From Dongia mobilis (GTDB lineage Bacteria; Pseudomonadota; Alphaproteobacteria; Dongiales; Dongiaceae): 44,024 nucleotides of DNA. The notes under the pieces were generated by a model, which did not search any database, was not told where the DNA came from, and saw nothing but the letters and a program-made list of their open reading frames with translations. This document shows, piece by piece, positions 15,882-24,037 of the stretch. The translations under genes were made by a program, and so were the position numbers. Where the stretch lies: positions 1-44,024 of the forward strand of contig NZ_CAMDRA010000006.1 in the NCBI RefSeq assembly GCF_945906275.1. Direction: 5' to 3'. Numbering within the stretch: position 1 is the stretch's first letter; each line of letters begins with the position of its first letter.

Positions 15882-16724
15882 CTACTTGTTGATCTGCAGC
15901 GCCAGTTGAATATCCCGCTGTCGCCGCTTTTCGCTGCGTGTCATCAGGATGTGCGAGGTGATGACGCCGGACGCCACCAGCGTAATGATCAACGTCGCCA
16001 GGGCATTGATCGTGGGATCGACGCCGCGCCGGACCTTCGAGAAGATCAGCTGCGGCAAGGTGCCCGATCCCGGACCGTTGGTGTAGAGCGTGATGACAAG
16101 ATCATCGAGGGAGATGGTGAAAGCCAGCAACCAGCCGGATACGACGGCCGGTGCCACGATCGGCAATGTGATGAGCAGGAAAGTTTTCAACGGCCTGGCG
16201 CCCAGATCCAGCGCCGCTTCCTCCAAGGACATGTCGAAGACAGAGAAGCGCGACTGCATCACCACCGTGACATATGACATGGAGAAAGTGATATGGGCGA
16301 GAATGACTGTCGTGAACCCCATGCGATCCGGCCAACCGATGACGTCGTCCAACTGCTTGAACAAGAGGAGCAGGGACAAGCCGGTAATGACCTCGGGCAT
16401 GACCAGCGGGGCCGTGACCATGCCGCTGAAGGCGACACGGCCGTGGAACTTCCGATAACGCGCGAGGACATATCCTGCCATCGTGCCCTGCACAGTGGCA
16501 AAGGTGGCGCTCACGGCAGCGATGATGAAGCTGTTCTTTGCAGCAGTGAGAACGGCTTCATCCTGCAGCAGTATTGGGTACCAGCGTGTCGAGAAGCCGC
16601 CCCAAAGGGTCATCAACTTGTTGTCGTTGAACGAATAGCTGACCAGCACCACGATCGGCCCATAGAGGAACGCAAAGCCCAGCACCAGCATCAGCAGAAC
16701 GAACCAGGAGAGGCGCTTGTTCAT
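15882..16724 (-). CDS. potI: Putrescine-type ABC transporter permease PotI
   Basis: 280 aa with about six membrane helices. It starts MNKRLSWFVLLMLVLGFAFL and has the PotC/PotI pattern YGPIVVLVSYSFNDNKLMTL. The cytoplasmic coupling loop reads EEAALDLGARPLKTFLLITLP, with the following SFTISLDDLV-like segment (AFTISLDDLVITLY). It overlaps the potH stop by 4 nt. With PotH it forms the inner-membrane channel of a PotFGHI importer for putrescine or related polyamines. Confidence 0.9.
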   Translation of the reverse strand: MNKRLSWFVLLMLVLGFAFLYGPIVVLVSYSFNDNKLMTLWGGFSTRWYPILLQDEAVLTAAKNSFIIAAVSATFATVQGTMAGYVLARYRKFHGRVAFSGMVTAPLVMPEVITGLSLLLLFKQLDDVIGWPDRMGFTTVILAHITFSMSYVTVVMQSRFSVFDMSLEEAALDLGARPLKTFLLITLPIVAPAVVSGWLLAFTISLDDLVITLYTNGPGSGTLPQLIFSKVRRGVDPTINALATLIITLVASGVITSHILMTRSEKRRQRDIQLALQINK

Positions 16725-17668
16725 TTCGGCGCCTCCTGGGCTTTACCCTGAAAGTACTGAAACGCCATAATCGGAATCACCAGGATGATAAGGATGGCGA
16801 CGGCAACGGCTGAAGCCATCGGCCAGTCGCGGTTCTGGAAGAACTCATCGGCGACGACCTTGCCGATCATGAGGGCGTTGGGACCACCGAGCAGTTCCGG
16901 AATGACATATTCACCCACAGCCGGGATGAAGACGAGCAAAGCTCCGGCGATGATGCCGGGCAACGATAGCGGAATAGTGATGACGCAGAAGGCCTTCAGT
17001 GGCCGGCAGCCGAGGTCTGCTGCAGCTTCCAGCAACGACAGGTCCATTTTTTCCAGATTGGCATAGAGCGGCAGGATCATGAACGGCAGGTAGGTATAGA
17101 CGACGCCGATATACATCGCGGCCGGCGTGTAGAGAATGAGCAGAGGTTCATCGATGATGCCGAGACCCAACAGGAGGTCGTTGACCACACCTTCCTTGCT
17201 GAGGATGCTCTTCCACGCATAGACGCGAATGAGGAACGAGGTCCAGAAGGGCAGGATGATCGCCAGCAATAGCAGTGCACGCGTCGAGGGCGAGCAGCGG
17301 GCAATGCCATAGGCCATCGGGTAACCGATGAGAAGGCAGATGAGGGTCGAGAAGAAGGCAAGGTTCAGTGAGTTCAGATAGGCCTTGTAGTACAGCGAAT
17401 CCTGGAACAGGCGCTTGAAGTTGTCGAACAGTTGATCATGCGGCACGCTTTCCGGCCCGAACATCGGCGTATAAGGCGGCTGGGCGATGACAGTTTGGGC
17501 AAAGCTGATCTTGAGAATGATGATACAGGGGACGACGAAGAAGATCGTCAGCCACAGATAGGGGACCAAGATCACCGCTGTCCGCGGCTTGAAACCGAGG
17601 GCGATGAGGATACTGCGGATCTGCCCACCAAGCGGCAGGGAGGTCTGCTGGGGAACGTCGGATGCCAT
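16721..17668 (-). CDS. potH: Putrescine-type ABC transporter permease PotH
   Basis: 315 aa from the ATG at 17668 (MASDVPQQTSLPLGG). The track's start at 17737 lies inside potG. Membrane segments include LVPYLWLTIFFVVPCIIILK; the PotB/PotH signature region reads SFLIRVYAWKSILSKEGVVN. The coupling loop is EAAADLGCRPLKAFCVITIP, then LVFIPAVGEYVIPELLGG, typical for PotH. It lies 8 nt downstream of potG and is coupled to potI. Substrate specificity (putrescine against spermidine) is inferred from the whole operon. Confidence 0.92.
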   Translation of the reverse strand: MASDVPQQTSLPLGGQIRSILIALGFKPRTAVILVPYLWLTIFFVVPCIIILKISFAQTVIAQPPYTPMFGPESVPHDQLFDNFKRLFQDSLYYKAYLNSLNLAFFSTLICLLIGYPMAYGIARCSPSTRALLLLAIILPFWTSFLIRVYAWKSILSKEGVVNDLLLGLGIIDEPLLILYTPAAMYIGVVYTYLPFMILPLYANLEKMDLSLLEAAADLGCRPLKAFCVITIPLSLPGIIAGALLVFIPAVGEYVIPELLGGPNALMIGKVVADEFFQNRDWPMASAVAVAILIILVIPIMAFQYFQGKAQEAPK

Positions 17669-17676
17669 GTGCCGCC

Positions 17677-18822
17677 TCAGCTCAACAAGGCGACGGGGCT
17701 GTTGGCGTGCCAGGTGACATATACCCGGTCGTCCCAATCGATCGCATGCTCGGCGGCGCGGCGCTGGTTCGACATCGTGACTTTGACTTCCTTGCCGCTG
17801 TCGAGCTTGATCAGATAGACGGACATGTTGCCCATATAGGCGATGCCCTTTACGACGCCGCCTGCGCAGTTGTTGGCGTCATCCGGCTTGGTCTTGTCCA
17901 GCTTCATCTTCTCCGGCCGAACAGCAACCCACACCTTGGCGCCGGGTGCTGCTGAAATGCCGTGATCGATATAGATCGGGCAGCCAGCCTCCGTTGACTC
18001 GATCAGCACATGGCCGGGCTCGTCCTCGACGATGTTGCCTTCGAATAAATTGACCGACCCGATGAAGTCGGCGACGAACTTGGTATTGGGGTACTCGTAT
18101 ATTTCCTTGGGCGTACCGACCTGCACGATCTGACCATTGTTCATGACGCCGATCCTGGTCGACAGCGTCATCGCTTCTTCCTGGTCGTGGGTCACGACGA
18201 TGAAGGTGATGCCGAGCCGATCCTGGATGTTCATGATCTCGAACTGGGTCGCTTCGCGCAGCTTCTTGTCGAGGGCGCCCAAGGGTTCGTCGAGCAGCAG
18301 CAACTTGGGTTCCTTGACCAGCGAACGGGCAAGTGCCACGCGCTGACGCTGGCCGCCGGAGAGCTGATGCGGCTTGCGGTGGGCGAACTGGCGCATCTGC
18401 ACCATGTCGAGGATGGCGTCGACGCGGCTCTTGATCTGGTCAGGCGGAGTCTTGTCATGATTGAGGCCGAAGGCGACATTCTGTTCGACCGTCATGTGCG
18501 GGAACAAGGCATAGGATTGAAACATCATGTTGGTCGGTCGCTCATAAGGCGGGATATCCGCCATATCGACGCCGTCGATGTAGATCTTGCCCGATGTCGG
18601 TTGTTCGAAGCCGGCCAGCATGCGCAGCAACGTCGTCTTGCCGCAGCCCGATCCACCCAGCAGGGCAAACAATTCACCGCGATAGATGTTGGCGGAGACA
18701 TTGTTGACCGCGACGAAATCGCCGAACTTTTTGGTGACGTTCTCGATGCGGATATAGGGCTGTGCGTTCGGATCGTTCCAGATCTGCGTGCTCGGTTCCG
18801 CTTTTGCTCGTTCAGCCGCCAT
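17677..18822 (-). CDS. potG: Putrescine-type ABC transporter ATP-binding protein PotG/PotA
   Basis: 381 aa from the ATG at 18822. All ATPase motifs are intact: Walker A GGSGCGKTT, Q-loop MFQSYALFPHM, signature LSGGQRQRVALARSL, Walker B LLLLDEPLGALD and H-loop VVTHDQEEAM. A C-terminal TOBE region follows (VAVRPEKMKL). It powers import by PotH/PotI. The intact motifs make a sharp contrast with the degenerate ATP-binding protein at 9646-10743, and this subunit could in principle serve those permeases too. That sharing is inference only. Confidence 0.94.
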   Translation of the reverse strand: MAAERAKAEPSTQIWNDPNAQPYIRIENVTKKFGDFVAVNNVSANIYRGELFALLGGSGCGKTTLLRMLAGFEQPTSGKIYIDGVDMADIPPYERPTNMMFQSYALFPHMTVEQNVAFGLNHDKTPPDQIKSRVDAILDMVQMRQFAHRKPHQLSGGQRQRVALARSLVKEPKLLLLDEPLGALDKKLREATQFEIMNIQDRLGITFIVVTHDQEEAMTLSTRIGVMNNGQIVQVGTPKEIYEYPNTKFVADFIGSVNLFEGNIVEDEPGHVLIESTEAGCPIYIDHGISAAPGAKVWVAVRPEKMKLDKTKPDDANNCAGGVVKGIAYMGNMSVYLIKLDSGKEVKVTMSNQRRAAEHAIDWDDRVYVTWHANSPVALLS

Positions 18823-18868
18823 GATGTTTCCTGTCACTGCAGACCCGGTCCGGGTCGAGGCACTATCC

Positions 18869-18915
18869 AAAAAAAGAAGCGGCGGCGCCTTGATCGGGCG
18901 CCGCCGTGTTTTTTT
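18869..18915 (-). terminator. Intrinsic terminator after potF
   Basis: On the minus strand CGGCGGCGCC and GGCGCCGCCG form a 10-bp GC stem with a short loop, followed by CTTCTTTTTTT. This is a textbook terminator placed directly after potF and before potG. It probably lowers expression of the potGHI genes relative to the binding protein, a common arrangement. Confidence 0.88.
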
Positions 18916-20038
18916 ACTGACCAGTCTTCACCCGTGTCCATTGACGCGTGATGACACGGCTGAGCTCCTGGGTACGGATCATCGAGGGGAACCCGCGCTT
19001 CATCACCTCTTCGTTCGGATAGATGGCTGGATCCTCCAGGATTTCCTGGTTCACGAACTCCTTGGCCGCCATATTGGCGTTGGCGTAGTAAGTATAGTTG
19101 GTGGCGGCCGCAATGACTTCAGGCCGCATCATGTAATTGAGGAACAAATTGGCGTTCTTGGGATGTGGCGCATCCGCCGGGATCAACATGCCGTCGAACC
19201 AGATGTTGGTGCCTTCCTTCGGGATCGTGTAGGCGAGATTGATCTTGAGGCCGGCCTCGGCGGCGCGAGTCGCAGCCGTGGCATAGTCACCCGACCAGCT
19301 CATCGAGATGCAATTCTCGCCATTGGGCAGCGATGTCAGATACTGCTGCGAGTCGAAATTGCGGATGTAGGGACGCACCTTCATCACCATCTCGGCCGCA
19401 GCAATGATGTCTTCTTCCTTCTGCGAGGTCGGATCCTTACCCATATAGGCAAGCGCCAGCGGGAACACGTCCTCGGGTGAATCGAGGAAGGTGACGCCGC
19501 AATCGGCGAATTTGGAGAGGATGTTCGGATCGAAGATGATGGCGAGGCTGTCGAGCGGCGCGTCGGGCATACGCTCCTTCAGCATGTCGACATTGTACGA
19601 AAATCCGTTGGTGCCCCACATATACGGAATGGCGTGTTCATTGCCCGGATCGGCGTCCTTGGCAAGAATGGCCATGATGGACGGATCCATGTTCTTCAGG
19701 TTCGGGAGCAGGCTCTTGTCGAGCTTTTGATAAAGGCCGATGCGAATCTGCCGCGCGAAGAATGACGAGGATGGGAAGACGACATCATAGCCCGTACCGC
19801 CAGTGACGAGCTTGGCTTCCAGATCTTCATTGCCGGTATAGGTGTCGTATTGCACCTTGATGCCGGTCTCCTTCTCGAAGTCGGCGATGGTGGTCTCGCC
19901 GATATAGTCGGACCAGTTGTAGACATTCAGTTCTTTGGGTTCGTCATTGTCTTGGGCGCTCGCTGTCATGACTGATCCAGCCATCAGCATAGCCACCCCG
20001 ATCATCATGGATCGGCGGAAACTGCAGTAAACTGCCAT
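18914..20038 (-). CDS. potF: Periplasmic putrescine-binding protein PotF
   Basis: 374 aa. A Sec signal peptide (MMIGVAMLMAGSVMTASAQ) with an ASA|Q type cleavage site is followed by the PotD/PotF start LNVYNWSDYIGETTIADFEK. Other family features are VQYDTYTGNEDLEAKLVTG, YDVVFPSSSFFARQI and WSGDYATAATRAAE. It delivers polyamine to the PotGHI complex. It is the first gene of the potFGHI set and is separated from potG by a strong terminator. Confidence 0.93.
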   Translation of the reverse strand: MAVYCSFRRSMMIGVAMLMAGSVMTASAQDNDEPKELNVYNWSDYIGETTIADFEKETGIKVQYDTYTGNEDLEAKLVTGGTGYDVVFPSSSFFARQIRIGLYQKLDKSLLPNLKNMDPSIMAILAKDADPGNEHAIPYMWGTNGFSYNVDMLKERMPDAPLDSLAIIFDPNILSKFADCGVTFLDSPEDVFPLALAYMGKDPTSQKEEDIIAAAEMVMKVRPYIRNFDSQQYLTSLPNGENCISMSWSGDYATAATRAAEAGLKINLAYTIPKEGTNIWFDGMLIPADAPHPKNANLFLNYMMRPEVIAAATNYTYYANANMAAKEFVNQEILEDPAIYPNEEVMKRGFPSMIRTQELSRVITRQWTRVKTGQ

Positions 20039-20204
20039 ATCCTCTCCCTTCGTTCAGCCGTATTCGCTCGCGAGGCCCGGTCTTGTCGCCATTAACTATC
20101 GCGAACGCAGTCCCTGTTTAATCTTTTGCTATTGGTTTCTTATATCAGACCCCGGCGAAGCATCCGCTGTCAACCCTGGCAACGCAATGCAGATTGCGAC
20201 GATA

Positions 20205-20244
20205 TGTTGAAAGCAAACGACCCCGCGGTGTTGCCCGCGGGGTC
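20205..20244 (-). terminator. Hairpin terminator after the second PotF-like gene
   Basis: GACCCCGCGG and CCGCGGGGTC make a 10-bp stem around a 6-nt loop, about 57 nt after the 20301 stop on the minus strand. The following minus-strand bases (GTTTGCTTT) form a weak U-tract. The remaining gap to potF holds no ORF and presumably the potF promoter. Confidence 0.7.
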
Positions 20245-20300
20245 GAGTTTCTTAACCTTTGATGAGCGTTGCACAACAACGCCCGCGGGTTTGATTGCGC

Positions 20301-21527
20301 TTACTGGCCGGTCTTGATCTTGGTCCAGGTGCGTGTCCGGAGGCGTTCGATCTCCGGCGTGGCGACCTTGTCCGGGAACAAGCGTGCGCGCACATCTTCC
20401 GGCGGATAGATGTTGGGATCATCCCGCAGGGCCTTGTCGATCATCGGCATGGCGGCGGCAACGGGGCTGCCATAGGCGACATAGTTGGCATTGGCCGCCG
20501 CGACCTTCGGATCGAGGTTGTAGTTGATCCACTTATAGGCCTGTTCGATGTTAACGGCATCGGCGGGGATGGCCATTACGTCCATCCAGATCATGGTGCC
20601 TTCCTTGGGGATGGAATAGGCAATCTCGATACCGTTCTTGGCTTCTTCGGCTCGGGCTGCGGCCAGGCTGAAATCACCGGACCAGCCGAGGGTCAGGCAG
20701 ACGCTGCCGGCCGCGATATCGTTGATGTAGCTGGAACTGTGGAAATACTTCACATAGGGACGCACGCCGAGCAGCAGTTTTTCTGCCGCGGCGTAGTCAT
20801 CGGCGCTGGCGGTATAGGGATCCTTGCCGAGATAATGGAGCGCGATCTGCAGCACATCCTGCGGCGCATCGAGCATAGTGATGCCGCAATCAGCGAACTT
20901 CTGGGCCAGTTCAGGTTTGAAGATGATGTCGAGGCTGTTCACCGGCGCATCCGGCATGCGCTTGTTGATTTCGGCAACATTGTAGCCGATGCCCGTCGTG
21001 CCCCAGAACCATGGCACAGAGTATTTGTTGCCCGGGTCAAAGGCCGCGAGGACCTCCATGATCTTCGGGTCGAGATTCTTGTAGTTGGGGATCTTGGCCG
21101 GGTCGATCGGCTGATAGATGCCGACGATGATCTGCCGAGCGAGGAATGCGCCGGAGGGATGCACCAGATCGTAACCCGTGCCGCCGGCCATCAGTTTCGC
21201 TTCGAGCATCTCGTTGGAATCATAGACGTCGTACTGAACCGCAATGCCGGTTTCTTTCTCGAACTCGCCCTTGGTTTCTTCGGCGATATAGTCCGACCAG
21301 TTGTAGACATTGAGCTTGCCGCCGGAATCGGCGGCTGGTGCGGCTGCGGGGGTTGCTGCTGTCTCCGTCGTGGCGGCCGGCGCTGTTTCGGCGGTGTTGG
21401 TTGCCGGCGCTGCTTCCGTCGCGGTCGTGTTGGTGGCTTGTTCAGCTTCCTTCTTTTCCTCGCCGCACGCCGTCAACAGCAGTGCCGAGATAAAAGCTAC
21501 CCCGATCAGTTTTGATTTTTGCACCAT
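20301..21527 (-). CDS. PotF-like polyamine-binding lipoprotein
   Basis: 408 aa from the ATG at 21527 (MVQKSKLIGVAFISALLL). A lipobox reads LLTAC, so the mature protein should be lipid-anchored. About 45 residues of low-complexity Ala/Thr/Pro linker follow before the PotF fold, which begins LNVYNWSDYIAEETKGEFEK. The ligand-binding domain is close to PotF next door (VQYDVYDSNEMLEAKLMAGG, LTLGWSGDFSLAAARAEE). It looks like a diverged duplicate that may feed the same PotGHI transporter with another polyamine. A good GAGGAGGCC ribosome-binding site lies upstream (CCATGGCCTCCTC on the plus strand). Confidence 0.9.
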   Translation of the reverse strand: MVQKSKLIGVAFISALLLTACGEEKKEAEQATNTTATEAAPATNTAETAPAATTETAATPAAAPAADSGGKLNVYNWSDYIAEETKGEFEKETGIAVQYDVYDSNEMLEAKLMAGGTGYDLVHPSGAFLARQIIVGIYQPIDPAKIPNYKNLDPKIMEVLAAFDPGNKYSVPWFWGTTGIGYNVAEINKRMPDAPVNSLDIIFKPELAQKFADCGITMLDAPQDVLQIALHYLGKDPYTASADDYAAAEKLLLGVRPYVKYFHSSSYINDIAAGSVCLTLGWSGDFSLAAARAEEAKNGIEIAYSIPKEGTMIWMDVMAIPADAVNIEQAYKWINYNLDPKVAAANANYVAYGSPVAAAMPMIDKALRDDPNIYPPEDVRARLFPDKVATPEIERLRTRTWTKIKTGQ

Positions 21528-21717
21528 GGCCTCCTCGTTATTGTTGAACTGCCGGATTGCTGATCTCGGCTGCGCCGATCGGCCCGGTGGCCCGCAATCC
21601 AATGGTTAACACGCTCGGTTGCCATTTTCGCACCCCCGAGGGTGGTTTTGTCAACAAATGGCCGTGAATGACTGTCCGCCAGCGACGATTTGCGCCACGA
21701 ATCATGCGCACCCTTGG

Positions 21718-22593
21718 TCACTCGCTCCAGTTCTGGCCGTCCAGCGTCATCATCACCGTGTAGAGATCCGGGCGGCGATCACGGAACAGGCCCCAGCCGG
21801 CCCGCTGGCGGCGCAGGGCCTGGAAGTCGAAATCGGCGGTGAGAATCGCCTCCTCGGCGCCGGCTTCGGTGATGATTTCCCCGCGCGCACCGGCAATGAA
21901 GGAGCGGCCGTAGAAGGTAAGCGAGCAGGTCTGGCCATCCTCTCGCCCGATGCGGTTCGAGGCCACGACCGGCACCATGTTGCAGGCGGCATGGCCCTGC
22001 ATGGCTCGCTGCCAGTGATCGGCGCTGCTGAAATTGGGATCGTTGGGCTCGCTGCCGATGGCGGTCGGATAGAGCAGCAGTTCAGCCCCCATCAAGGCCA
22101 TCGCCCGGGCGCATTCCGGGAACCATTGATCCCAGCAGATGCCGCAGCCGATTCGGGCATAGGCGGTGTCCCAGACCTTGAAACCGGTGTCGCCGGGATT
22201 GAAATAGAACTTCTCCTGATAGCCCGTGCCATCAGGAATGTGGGATTTGCGATAAAGTCCCAACATCTCGCCATCGGCATCGATCACGGCGAGCGAGTTG
22301 TAATAGGCATTGTTGGCGGCCTCGAAGAACGAGATCGGCAGCACGACTTCGAGTTCACGGGCGAGATCCTGCATCCGCGCAATGGTCGGATGATCCTCGG
22401 CCGGTTGCGCGAGGTCGAACAGCTCGGCCAGTTGGTCCTTGCAGAAATAGGGTGTCTCGAACAGTTCCTGGAGCTGGATGATTCGGGCGCCGCGCTTGGC
22501 GGCCTGCCGCACCAGGGCTTCGGCCCGGTCGACATTCTGGGCGGAGTTCGCCGAACAGGCGAATTGAGTTGCCGCAACAGTCACCGTAGCCAT
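21718..22593 (-). CDS. aguB: N-carbamoylputrescine amidase AguB
   Basis: 291 aa, a complete nitrilase-superfamily domain. The Glu-Lys-Cys triad is seen in IQLQELFETPYFC, LYRKSHIPDG and GCGICWDQWFPE. The family-specific part YQEKFYFNPGDTGFKVWDT and the end WGLFRDRRPDLY match AguB closely. It cleaves N-carbamoylputrescine to putrescine, CO2 and ammonia, the last step of the agmatine route. No agmatine deiminase (AguA) gene is in the window. The position beside two polyamine-binding proteins supports the assignment. Confidence 0.92.
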   Translation of the reverse strand: MATVTVAATQFACSANSAQNVDRAEALVRQAAKRGARIIQLQELFETPYFCKDQLAELFDLAQPAEDHPTIARMQDLARELEVVLPISFFEAANNAYYNSLAVIDADGEMLGLYRKSHIPDGTGYQEKFYFNPGDTGFKVWDTAYARIGCGICWDQWFPECARAMALMGAELLLYPTAIGSEPNDPNFSSADHWQRAMQGHAACNMVPVVASNRIGREDGQTCSLTFYGRSFIAGARGEIITEAGAEEAILTADFDFQALRRQRAGWGLFRDRRPDLYTVMMTLDGQNWSE

Positions 22594-22863
22594 GGATGAA
22601 TCCCCGATTATCGATCTTGCTGCCTCGATTCATAGTCATTGCGCGCGGTCGATCAAGCCTTTCCTGGTGCACTGGTCAGCCCCTCCTTTCGGAGTACTTG
22701 CATGCTGTTCCGGAATCGTCACATTGTGTCCCGGGCGGCGCACAATGGCACCAGCGTCTTCGGTTGTCTTCGCGGCACCTCGTGGAGCGCCCCTTAAATA
22801 TCTGACTCGATGACCAGGATTCCCGTGGGATCCCAGCAAACATAGTCAACTTGGGAGGATTTT

Positions 22864-23958
22864 ATGCTTCGTCGCAATTTCCTGAAAGGCGCCGGCATCG
22901 GCGTTGCCGCCACTGCGGTGGCGGCCCCCGCCATCGCCCAAAGCAGCCCCGAACTCAACTGGCGCCTGACGTCGAGTTTTCCGAAGAGCCTCGACACAAT
23001 CTTCGGTGCGGCGGAGACCTTCGCCAATTACGTCTCGGATGCCACCGACGGCAAATTCAAGATCCAGGTCTTCCCGGCGGGCGAACTCGCCCCGGGCCTT
23101 GAGGCCGCGAACGAGGTCGCCAAGGGCTCGCTCGAAATCTGCCATACCTGCAGCTATTATTATTGGGGCAAGGATCCAACCTTCGCATTCGGCACCGCCG
23201 TGCCGTTCGGCCTCAACAGCCGCATGCAGAACGCCTGGATGTATCATGGCGGCGGCATCGAGCTGATGAACGAGTTCTATGCCGGCCACAATCTCTACGG
23301 TCTGCCCTGCGGTAACACCGGTGCCCAGATGGGCGGCTGGTTCAGGAACGAGATCAAGTCGGTCGCTGACCTCAAGGGCGTCAAGATGCGCATTGCCGGG
23401 TTCGCCGGCAAGGTCATGTCCGGCGTCGGTGTCGTCCCGCAGCAGATTGCCGGTGGTGAAATCTACCCGGCGCTCGAAAAGGGCACGATCGATGCGGCCG
23501 AATGGGTCGGTCCCTATGATGACGAGAAGCTCGGCTTCTACAAGGTTGCGCCGTACTACTATTATCCCGGTTGGTGGGAAGGTGGCGCCTACCTCCACAT
23601 CATGATCAACAATGAAAAATGGAACGCGCTGCCGAAGAGCTATCAGTCGATCGTGAAGGCGGCCGCTCAGGCGACCACGGCTGACACCCAGGCCAAATAC
23701 GATTTCCTCAACCCGACGGCACTCAAGAAGCTGGTTGCCGGCGGGGCGAAGCTGAAGCCCTACCCGCAGGATGTCATGGAAGCCTGCTTCAATTCGGCGA
23801 CAGCGGCCTATGAGGAGATCAGCGCCACCAACGCACCTTTCAAGAAGGCCTACGAGGCGATGGCGGCCATCCGTGCCGACCAGTATCTGTGGTTCCAGGT
23901 ATCCGAACACACATTCGACACCTTCATGATGAACCAGCAGCGCAAGAAACAACTCTAA
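22864..23958 (+). CDS. TRAP transporter solute-binding protein, DctP type (Tat-exported)
   Basis: 364 aa. The start MLRRNFLKGAGIGVAATAVA carries a twin-arginine motif and a signal ending AIAQ. The DctP fold follows: WRLTSSFPKSLDTIFGAAET, FPAGELAPGLEAANEVAKGS, GNTGAQMGGWFRNEI and the ligand-site region IDAAEWVGPYDDEKLGFYK. It is most like the TakP group that binds 2-keto acids or other monocarboxylates; the ligand is not certain. The GGGAGGA ribosome-binding site is strong. A clear terminator follows, so it forms its own transcript. The 270 nt upstream, shared with divergent aguB, hold no ORF. Confidence 0.92.
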   Translation: MLRRNFLKGAGIGVAATAVAAPAIAQSSPELNWRLTSSFPKSLDTIFGAAETFANYVSDATDGKFKIQVFPAGELAPGLEAANEVAKGSLEICHTCSYYYWGKDPTFAFGTAVPFGLNSRMQNAWMYHGGGIELMNEFYAGHNLYGLPCGNTGAQMGGWFRNEIKSVADLKGVKMRIAGFAGKVMSGVGVVPQQIAGGEIYPALEKGTIDAAEWVGPYDDEKLGFYKVAPYYYYPGWWEGGAYLHIMINNEKWNALPKSYQSIVKAAAQATTADTQAKYDFLNPTALKKLVAGGAKLKPYPQDVMEACFNSATAAYEEISATNAPFKKAYEAMAAIRADQYLWFQVSEHTFDTFMMNQQRKKQL

Positions 23959-23978
23959 GCGCGACTGTTGAATGCGAT

Positions 23979-24017
23979 GAGGCCCGGCAATCCACCGATT
24001 GCCGGGCCTCTTTCTTT
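23979..24017 (+). terminator. Intrinsic terminator after TRAP binding-protein gene
   Basis: GAGGCCCGGCAATC and GATTGCCGGGCCTC form a perfect 14-bp stem with a 4-nt loop, followed by TTTCTTT on the plus strand. It begins 20 nt after the stop codon. It also faces the convergent dctM gene. Confidence 0.93.
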
Positions 24018-24037
24018 GCGCGCGATCAAGCTCGACG

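Noticed and set aside
20295-21515. 406-aa plus-strand ORF
   Set aside because: Antisense to the PotF-like lipoprotein gene; Gly/Arg/Cys-rich low-complexity end and no family motifs.
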